Source: Clostridiales bacterium UBA6386 (lineage in GTDB: Bacteria; Bacillota; Clostridia; Oscillospirales; Oscillospiraceae). From it: DNA of 12,187 bases. Location: contig DJQM01000022.1 in assembly GCA_002437585.1 (NCBI GenBank), forward strand, positions 1 to 12,187. The letters are read 5' to 3'. The translations under genes were made by a program, and so were the position numbers. The notes under the pieces were generated by a model. The model did not search any database and was not told the origin of the DNA. It saw only the letters and a list, made by a program, of their open reading frames with translations. Positions 6,849 to 12,187 of the stretch are shown here, piece by piece (positions within the stretch are counted from its first letter, which is position 1; the number at the start of each line of letters is the position of its first letter).

Positions 6849-7903
6849 AAAAGAAAATGATCAGCACTGTGCTGGCACTGGCTCTGTGCCTTGGCCTCGC
6901 CGCCTGCGGCGGTGCCGGTACCGAAACCAAAGCCACTGAGGCTCCTCAGGCGGCACCTACCCAGGCGGCTGCCCAGACCGAGGCCGCCGCTCCCGCACTG
7001 ACAGGAAAAGTCACTGTCTATATGCCCAGCCCCGCCGGTCTTGCCGACAAGCTGGCTGCCGCCTTTACCGAAAAGACCGGCGTTGAGGTGGAGCAGTTCC
7101 AGGGTACCACCGGCGAGATTCTCGCCCGTCTGGAAGCAGAGCAGGCCAATCCGGTGGCCGACGTGGTCATCCTCGCCTCCTGGTCCGATGGCCTGAGCAT
7201 GAAGGCCGACGGTCAGCTGGAAAGCTACACCCCCGCAAATGCCGATAAGATCAACAAGGGCTGGATCGACAGCGACAGCACCCTGTTCGGTTACAGTGCT
7301 TCCGCTGTGGGCGTGATTTATAACACCACCGTCGTTCCCGAACTGAACGCCGACTGGTCCGAGCTGGCAGACGCCAAGTACAAGGACATGATCGCCATCC
7401 CTGACCCGGAAAAGTCCGGCGCGTGCAAGGACTTCCTGGCAGGTCTTGTGACCGGCACCGCTGACGGCGAAGCCATCATGCAGGGCTGGGCGGACAATGG
7501 CCTGACTGTCCCCGGCGCCAACAAGGCGGCGCTGGAAGCCGTCACCACCGGCGAGAAGGGCATCCTGATCGCTGGCGTGGACTACAACGCTTACTCCTCC
7601 ATGGCAAAGGGTGAGCCGCTGAACATCTACTATCCCGCCTCCGGCACGGTGGTCAATCCCCGGCCTGCCATGATCCTCAAGACTGCTCCCAACATGGACA
7701 ACGCCAAGGCGTTTGTGGACTTCCTGTTCAGTGACGAGGCGCAGAAGCTGGTTGCCGATGCCTATCTTCTGCCCGGCCGCAGCGACGTACAGTGCGAAAA
7801 TCGTACCAATCTGTCCGACATCCCCCAGATCACGACCGATTGGGACAAGATGATGGAGGTCGCTTCCGACACCGCAGCCAAGCTCAACAGCCTTTGCAAG
7901 TGA
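6845..7903 (+). CDS. ABC importer substrate-binding lipoprotein (Fe3+/2-AEP-like family)
   Basis: A 352-residue lipoprotein that would capture the substrate outside the membrane. The signal ends in the lipobox LAAC with lipidated C21, followed by an Ala/Thr/Glu linker to about residue 54. The mature domain begins GKVTVYMPSP and shows family features: ADVVILAS (105-112), YNTTVVP (159-165), AIPDPEKSG (184-192), IYYPASGTVVNPRPAMILK (261-279) and AKAFVDFLFSDEAQKLVADAYLLPGRSDV (287-315). These fit periplasmic binding proteins for ferric iron or 2-aminoethylphosphonate. The adjacent double tyrosine of FbpA-type iron binders is not at the expected place; that region reads GVDYNAY (245-250), so the substrate is left open. 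It starts four bases inside the ATPase gene; 15 bases separate it from the permease. Confidence 0.87.
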   Translation: MKKKMISTVLALALCLGLAACGGAGTETKATEAPQAAPTQAAAQTEAAAPALTGKVTVYMPSPAGLADKLAAAFTEKTGVEVEQFQGTTGEILARLEAEQANPVADVVILASWSDGLSMKADGQLESYTPANADKINKGWIDSDSTLFGYSASAVGVIYNTTVVPELNADWSELADAKYKDMIAIPDPEKSGACKDFLAGLVTGTADGEAIMQGWADNGLTVPGANKAALEAVTTGEKGILIAGVDYNAYSSMAKGEPLNIYYPASGTVVNPRPAMILKTAPNMDNAKAFVDFLFSDEAQKLVADAYLLPGRSDVQCENRTNLSDIPQITTDWDKMMEVASDTAAKLNSLCK

Positions 7904-7918
7904 CAAAGCGGAGGGCTT

Positions 7919-9580
7919 ATGAGACAAATTGATTGGAAAAAGAATCTGCCGCTGGCACTGCTGCTGGTGCTTTTGATTGGCCTCATTCTCTGCCCTCTGA
8001 TCACAGTTTTCGCCAAGGCGGTCATCGTAGATGGCCGCCTTGACCTGTATCAGGCCTGGCAGATCATCGCAAGCTCGGAAAATGTGCGGACCGTCTGTAA
8101 CTCGTTGCTGCTGGGTGCCTGCGTTGTGCTGTGCACGACGGTTATCGCTGTGCCGACGGCATATCTTCTGGCGCGCACCCAGCTTGCAAGACACAGCTGG
8201 CTGGACATCGTCTTCATGATCCCGTTTATGACGCCGCCCTATATCGCGTCCATGGGCTGGATCCTGTTCATGCAGAAAAAGGGACTCTTTCAGCAGCTCT
8301 TTCCCGCCACCGGCGCGTGGTCCGAGGGCTTCTTCTGCTTTGGCGGGCTGGTGCTGGTGATGAGCCTGCATGTGTTTCCGTTCCTCATGACCATGCTGAA
8401 AAACGCCATGCTGAACATTCCCGCCAGCCTAGAGGAAAGCGGCGCGGTGTTCGGCGCGGGCTTTTCACTGCGGATGCGGAAGATTTTCGCCCCGCTGCTC
8501 ACGGGCAACTACGCCATCGGCGCGCTGCTGGTGTTTGTCAAGACCCTTTCGGAATACGGAACGCCCTACACGCTGGGACGGCGGATCGGTTTCTACGTCT
8601 TCACCACGGACATTCACCGCTATTCCACCACCGCCCCCATCGACTTCGGACGCTCAGCAAGCCTGTCGTCCATTCTGGTCTGTATCTGCATGGCCATGTG
8701 GCTGATGCAGAATTACATCACCAATAAGACAAGCTACCGGCTGGTCGGCGGTAAGGGCAGCCGCCCGGCACAGGCAAAGCTGTCCGCCATGGGGCAGGTC
8801 GGCGCGTGGCTGTGGGTGATTCTGGTGGTACTCATCGCCATCGGCGTGCCCTATTTCTCCATTATCGCCACCTCGCTCATCAAACTGCGGGGCTACGGGC
8901 TGGCGGCGGGCAACTTCACCCTCGACCACTATAAGGAGCTGCTGACCACACCGAAGGCACTGGCCTCCATCTGGAAGAGCCTGTTCCTCGCGGTTTCCTC
9001 CGCAACGATCTGCTCTGTCATCGGGACGGCGGTGGTGGCGGCTGTGCGCAAATCCAAAGGCTTCTTCAAGAAGGCACTGGAGGGCATCAGCCTGCTGCCG
9101 GAAATGCTGCCAAGCATCGTGCTGGTCATCGGCATTATGCTGTTCTGGAACGCGATTTACAAGGTGATTCCGCTTTATAACACCATCGGCATCATGGTTC
9201 TGGCCTATGTGGTGCTGTACCTGCCCTACACAGTGCAGTATGTGACCTCTGCCTTCACCCAGATCAACGACAATCTTTTGCAGGCGGGCAGGGTTTTCGG
9301 CGGCACGCCCACCTATGTCTTCCGGCGTGTCACGCTGCCCATGATCTCCCGGGGCATTTTCGCGGGCTGGATGATGATTTTCATTATCGCCTTCCGGGAG
9401 CTGGTGACGGCCAGCCTCATCGCGCCGCCCAATACCCTGGTGGTTTCCACCTATATTAACCGGGAGTTTGAGCAAGGGAGCGTGTCCCTCGGCATGGCAA
9501 TGGCGGTGCTGTGCGTACTCATTACCACCACGGCACTGCTGGTGTTCAACCGCTGCGTGGGCAAACAGAAGGGAGCGTAA
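7919..9580 (+). CDS. ABC importer fused permease (FbpB-like)
   Basis: A 553-residue inner-membrane protein formed of two tandem permease domains, as usual for ferric-iron/AEP-type importers, so one chain replaces a permease dimer. Each half has about six membrane helices; the linker is near residues 265-295. The ATPase-coupling EAA loops are recognisable: SLEESGAVFGAGFSLRMRKIFAPLL (170-194) in the first half and NLLQAGRVFGGTPTYVFRRVTLPMI (452-476) in the second. GGAGGG (7910-7915) precedes the ATG at 7919 closely. The stop lies one base before the hydrolase ATG. No defect is seen, so the importer looks complete and functional. Confidence 0.93.
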   Translation: MRQIDWKKNLPLALLLVLLIGLILCPLITVFAKAVIVDGRLDLYQAWQIIASSENVRTVCNSLLLGACVVLCTTVIAVPTAYLLARTQLARHSWLDIVFMIPFMTPPYIASMGWILFMQKKGLFQQLFPATGAWSEGFFCFGGLVLVMSLHVFPFLMTMLKNAMLNIPASLEESGAVFGAGFSLRMRKIFAPLLTGNYAIGALLVFVKTLSEYGTPYTLGRRIGFYVFTTDIHRYSTTAPIDFGRSASLSSILVCICMAMWLMQNYITNKTSYRLVGGKGSRPAQAKLSAMGQVGAWLWVILVVLIAIGVPYFSIIATSLIKLRGYGLAAGNFTLDHYKELLTTPKALASIWKSLFLAVSSATICSVIGTAVVAAVRKSKGFFKKALEGISLLPEMLPSIVLVIGIMLFWNAIYKVIPLYNTIGIMVLAYVVLYLPYTVQYVTSAFTQINDNLLQAGRVFGGTPTYVFRRVTLPMISRGIFAGWMMIFIIAFRELVTASLIAPPNTLVVSTYINREFEQGSVSLGMAMAVLCVLITTTALLVFNRCVGKQKGA

Positions 9581-9581
9581 C

Positions 9582-10646
9582 ATGGAACTGATTATCGCGG
9601 GCGGCGTGGGAGAGCATGGCCGCAACTGCTTTTATGTGCGGGGGGAAACCACCCTCTTTCTGGTGGACTGCGGAAAAATGGCGGACACGCCGGAGGATCC
9701 CTATCCCCGCCTGACCCGGGAGCAGATCGGCGGCCTGGACGCCGTATTCCTGACCCATTCCCACGCTGACCATACCGGCTCATTGCCGTGGCTGTATGAA
9801 AATGGATTTCATGGTAAGTTGATTGCGACGGCGGAAACCCTGGATCAGCTTCCCTTCCCGGTGGAGGAAAGCCGGGTTCTGGAGGATATTTGCCCGGGGG
9901 GAACCGGAAATTTCGGAGACCTTTCCATTGCCTGGGGTCGGGCTGGCCATTGCGTGGGCAGTGTGTGGTATCGCTTTGCCGAAAACGGCAAATCCATTTT
10001 CTTTTCCGGAGACTACACGGAGGACACCCAGGTCTATGCCTGTGACCCCATCCGGAATCAGCACGCTGACCTTGCCGTGCTGGACTGCGCCTATGGGCGG
10101 GAGGAAATGTCCTATGAAGCAGCCTGTGACCGGCTTATCCAGGAAACGGAAACGCTGCTGTCTGACCACAAGCTGCTGCTGTTTCCCGTGCCGAAATACG
10201 GGCGCGGACAGGAAATCCTGAAGCTCTTTTCTGACCGCTTATCCGGCGTTTCCTATTATGCGGACGCGCTCTTTTTACGAAACCTCGCAAAGCAGGACGC
10301 AGGCGGCTTCTGGTATCGTCCGGTCAAAATCAGCACCTCAGTCTGCCCGTACAATGGGCAGACCCAAGGCATCGTATTTGTCAGCGACCCGCAGCTGCGC
10401 GGCGAAGCGGCACGCAACGCGGCGCGGCAGGTGCTGTCGCTGGGCGGCGGGGCGGTCATGACCGGCACTCTGGAGAAGGGCTCTTACAGCGAAAGCCTGT
10501 TCCGGCAGGGAAAAATGACGCTGCTGCGCTATCCGGTGCATCTGAACCACGGGCAGTTTGCGCAGCTGAAAGAAGAAAATGATTTTCGGCAGACCATTCC
10601 CTACCATTCCAGGGAATTCTCCGCAAAACGGGAAATCCTGTTCTAA
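9582..10646 (+). CDS. Metallo-beta-lactamase-fold hydrolase, beta-CASP-like
   Basis: A 354-residue cytoplasmic protein with a two-metal MBL site: THSHADH (58-64; H59, H61, D63, H64), H123 in GRAGHCVGS, and D144 in FSGDYTED. After about residue 170, VPKYGRGQEILKLF (203-216) resembles the conserved GRxQE region of beta-CASP proteins, and YPVHLNHGQF (317-326) supplies a late histidine. Beta-CASP members are mostly RNA nucleases (CPSF73, RNase J), but this one is short and divergent, so RNA processing is only a possibility; an MBL phosphoesterase acting on the imported compound is another. GGGAG (9571-9575) lies 6 bases before the ATG, one base after the permease stop, so it is clearly part of the importer operon. 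Its stop codon directly abuts the inverted-repeat element. Confidence 0.85.
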   Translation: MELIIAGGVGEHGRNCFYVRGETTLFLVDCGKMADTPEDPYPRLTREQIGGLDAVFLTHSHADHTGSLPWLYENGFHGKLIATAETLDQLPFPVEESRVLEDICPGGTGNFGDLSIAWGRAGHCVGSVWYRFAENGKSIFFSGDYTEDTQVYACDPIRNQHADLAVLDCAYGREEMSYEAACDRLIQETETLLSDHKLLLFPVPKYGRGQEILKLFSDRLSGVSYYADALFLRNLAKQDAGGFWYRPVKISTSVCPYNGQTQGIVFVSDPQLRGEAARNAARQVLSLGGGAVMTGTLEKGSYSESLFRQGKMTLLRYPVHLNHGQFAQLKEENDFRQTIPYHSREFSAKREILF

Positions 10647-10788
10647 GGAAGCTCTGACCAGAGAGATTTTATCCCCAGGCAAGGTATGAAAAATGCGGAA
10701 ATACTGGCTGTATTTCCCATTCTTCATACCGAAGAATGGGGGCAAAAGATCCGCTGTCCGGCCGAAGGCGATTAACTCAGAGCTTCCC
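10647..10788. repeat. 141-bp MITE-like element with 11-bp inverted ends
   Basis: GGAAGCTCTGA (10647-10657) and its exact complement TCAGAGCTTCC (10777-10787) bound a non-coding stretch. Inside, two stems compete: GGTATGAA with TTCATACC (10683-10690 with 10723-10730, enclosing AAATAC/GTATTT), or CCCATTCTTC with GAAGAATGGG (10716-10725 with 10731-10740, 10 bp perfect). They share bases 10723-10730 and cannot both form. The same end sequence occurs once more at 5693-5703. The features fit a miniature non-autonomous element; no transposase is present, no target duplication is clear, and copy number outside is unknown. It may also act as the 3' end of the upstream operon. Confidence 0.65.
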
Positions 10789-10852
10789 TGCCATGCAGAA
10801 ATGGGGTAACTATCACAGCTGATGAAGGGTTTGTGGAGGGAGTGTTCCGCGC

Positions 10853-11323
10853 ATGAAACAAGTATTCCACCGCCTGGCATTTGTGCTGGTGCTGCTTGCT
10901 TTACTGGCCGGCATCTGCTATATGCTCTGGCCGCACAGCTTTGCCGCCTTGCAGCCGGAGTGCGATTCCATTACAATTATTCGCACTGATACCGCCGAGG
11001 ACTACTCACTCACAACCACAAAAGAAACTTATTCGGCAGATTCTTCGGAGTTTGCACAGATCATGGACATTCTCTCCCGCTATACCTATCACCGTTCCTT
11101 CCGGACGCTGACGAAAGCAAACAATGTGGGCGGCAATCATGCGGGCTTCTGGCTCCACGTTTATCTGGATCATGGCAATGACCGCTTGGCTTTCACCTGC
11201 GGCGGCACCGGCGAGGTCCTCATCGACAGAGTCTGGCGCGTCGGCTATTGGGGCGACCGTCCAGAGCTTTCCATGATGGCGGAGCTTGCGGCAGTATTGG
11301 AAAAAAAGGAGAATGCAAAATGA
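10853..11323 (+). CDS. Membrane-anchored hypothetical protein
   Basis: A 156-residue protein of unrecognised family. Residues 8-26 (LAFVLVLLALLAGICYMLW) form one hydrophobic helix, either an uncleaved anchor or a signal peptide, after a short basic N-terminus. The rest is a mixed alpha/beta soluble domain: strand DSITIIRT (about 38-45), helix EFAQIMDILSRY, then the strand-rich HAGFWLHVYLDHGNDRLAFTCGGTGEVLIDRVWRVGYWG, and a helical tail. There is no catalytic motif and no cysteine pair. The layout recalls small extracytoplasmic domains of Firmicute lipoproteins, but this is only a resemblance. GGAGGGAG (10835-10842) lies 10 bases upstream of the ATG. Its stop overlaps the next ATG (ATGA). It is the first gene of a four-gene overlapping unit. 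Confidence 0.8.
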   Translation: MKQVFHRLAFVLVLLALLAGICYMLWPHSFAALQPECDSITIIRTDTAEDYSLTTTKETYSADSSEFAQIMDILSRYTYHRSFRTLTKANNVGGNHAGFWLHVYLDHGNDRLAFTCGGTGEVLIDRVWRVGYWGDRPELSMMAELAAVLEKKENAK

Positions 11324-11607
11324 ACCTTAAAAAGCAGAAAATCGGGTGGTGGATCAGTACAATGCTCTTTGACATCGGCATCGCCCTGCTGACGCAGAGC
11401 GGATGGGAAAGCCGCGGCTATTGGCTGCATCCGCTGCTGGAGCTGGGTCTTCTGTTCCTGCTGCCGGGAATTGTGGTTGGCGTTATTACGCAGCGGTGTC
11501 CATTCTGCGGAAAATTTCTCGGTATCTTTTTCTTTACAGGCAAAAAAGAATTCTGCCCCTACTGCGGGACAGAATTTGACAGTGCCAAAGGCGAGAAAGA
11601 AAAATGA
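11320..11607 (+). CDS. Small membrane protein with C-terminal zinc ribbon
   Basis: A 95-residue protein with two predicted membrane segments (about residues 8-24 and 36-56) followed by a cytoplasmic tail carrying CPFCG and CPYCG about 20 residues apart, a classic four-cysteine zinc ribbon. The first CPFCG follows the second membrane segment almost directly. The product could be a small adaptor or assembly factor; no specific function is recognised. The ATG at 11320 is preferred over an earlier in-frame start because AGGAG (11307-11311) lies 8 bases upstream and the earlier start would read far into the preceding gene. Four-base overlaps at both ends couple it to its neighbours. Confidence 0.82.
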   Translation: MNLKKQKIGWWISTMLFDIGIALLTQSGWESRGYWLHPLLELGLLFLLPGIVVGVITQRCPFCGKFLGIFFFTGKKEFCPYCGTEFDSAKGEKEK

Positions 11608-11834
11608 CGACAGAGCCTCAGAAAGATCAAAAGAATCAGATAGATGCGAATATGACCACCGGCATTTCCCTCGGTCTGAGCCTTGGCATCCGCTTCGGGA
11701 TCGTGACGGATAATATGGGGCTGGGTATGATGATCGGTGCCGCCGTCGGTCTGTGCGGCGGCTCGGCTGTTGGCGCGCTGAAAGGAAAGAAAAAGGAGGC
11801 AAGCAATGAAGAAAAAAGAAACGGTGAAAAATAG
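11604..11834 (+). CDS. Glycine-zipper-like small membrane protein
   Basis: A 76-residue protein: a polar N-terminus (MTTEPQKDQKNQIDAN), then about 45 residues rich in evenly spaced glycines (GISLGLSLGIRFGIV, then GLGMMIGAAVGLCGGSAVGALKG) suggesting two close-packed membrane helices, and a lysine/glutamate tail. Such glycine-zipper proteins are common and uncharacterised in Firmicutes. The ribosome site before the ATG at 11604 is weak (GAGAAAG), as expected if translation depends on coupling through the ATGA overlap with the zinc-ribbon gene. Its 3' end overlaps the next gene by 29 bases in another frame. Confidence 0.75.
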   Translation: MTTEPQKDQKNQIDANMTTGISLGLSLGIRFGIVTDNMGLGMMIGAAVGLCGGSAVGALKGKKKEASNEEKRNGEK

Positions 11835-12187
11835 CAGCGGATTTTCAAATTATCTCGGATCGCTCCTGCTGCTCCTGCTGTTTGAAGCGGTGGCGGTCAC
11901 GCTATGGCTTGCCAAGGGCAACCTGTTCTATCTGCTGAATTTCAGCTACATCGGCGGCTGCCTCGCGCTGGGAACGGCACTCTTTACCGCCGGGAAACGC
12001 TATGCCCGGCATTTTGTGCAGCTGGCGGTCGGCAGCTATATGCTGCTGTACCTGGGCGTTGCCTCCCGCGAGAATATGCAGCTCGAGGGCTTCTGGTATT
12101 ATCTGTTCCTCGGCGTTTTTGAAGCGGCCACCATCCACTATGCCGTGGCGAAGATTTTCGGCCCGCTGCTGTTCGGGCGCGGCTGGT
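11806..12187 (+). CDS. 4Fe-4S membrane protein, N-terminal part (cut by window edge)
   Basis: The first 127 residues of a membrane protein that runs off the right edge. A strong AAGGAGG (11793-11799) lies 6 bases before the ATG at 11806, so it can be translated independently although it overlaps the preceding gene by 29 bases. A basic start leads into about four hydrophobic helices (roughly 17-36, 40-62, 70-86, 95-115). The segments RENMQLEGFWYYLFLG and AKIFGPLLFGRGW closely resemble the region just before the first cysteine cluster in NapH/NosR-like polyferredoxin proteins, where GRGW is normally followed by CGW-C. The cysteines would lie just beyond the edge, so the iron-sulfur call rests on family resemblance. 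It would pass electrons at the membrane; the partner is unknown. Confidence 0.7.
   Translation, partial: MKKKETVKNSSGFSNYLGSLLLLLLFEAVAVTLWLAKGNLFYLLNFSYIGGCLALGTALFTAGKRYARHFVQLAVGSYMLLYLGVASRENMQLEGFWYYLFLGVFEAATIHYAVAKIFGPLLFGRGW

Noticed and set aside
6821..8371. Open frame of 516 codons on the minus strand opposite the binding protein and permease
   Set aside because: The sense strand carries two intact recognised proteins; the antisense product is low-complexity in His, Gly and Gln with no known domain.
8654..9625. Open frame of 323 codons on the minus strand opposite the second permease half
   Set aside because: His/Gln-rich antisense shadow of a conserved membrane domain.

Overview
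This is a moderately GC-rich bacterial window that looks like a Clostridia genome, probably an Oscillospiraceae/Ruminococcaceae-type gut Firmicute. The reasons are strong AGGAGG-type ribosome sites, a Gram-positive style lipoprotein signal, a XpaC-TelA pair as in Bacillus/Clostridia, a LacI/CcpA-like operator in front of malQ, and intergenic palindromic repeats. The genus is inference. No rRNA, tRNA, CRISPR array, transposase or phage gene was seen.

Left third (minus strand): a stand-alone malQ (141-1679) has its own textbook promoter, a GAAACGTTTC palindrome just downstream of the -10 box, and a strong hairpin right after its stop. A 611-base gene-free stretch follows, holding several palindromes that look like remnants of dispersed repeats. 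Next comes a compact three-gene minus-strand operon read from about 5590 down to 2291: XpaC-like membrane protein, TelA-family protein, and an exported DUF218 (YdcF-like) protein, ending in a hairpin that overlaps the last stop codon.

Middle (plus strand, 5871-10646): four tightly packed genes form one operon encoding an ABC importer (ATPase, lipoprotein binding protein, fused two-domain permease) followed after one base by a beta-CASP-like metallo-beta-lactamase-fold hydrolase. The importer belongs to the ferric-iron/2-aminoethylphosphonate/polyamine branch; the substrate cannot be fixed from sequence. The operon is bracketed by copies of the same 11-base inverted-repeat end: a lone end at 5693-5703, and a 141-bp MITE-like element at 10647-10787 that starts at the base after the hydrolase stop codon.

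Right end (plus strand, 10853 to the edge): four overlapping genes encode an anchored hypothetical protein, a membrane protein with a C-terminal zinc ribbon, a glycine-zipper-like membrane protein, and the N-terminal membrane part of what appears to be a 4Fe-4S (NapH/NosR-like) membrane protein cut by the window edge. No strongly novel system is evident. The best leads are the importer plus beta-CASP hydrolase unit, the repeat ends around it, and the small overlapping membrane operon.
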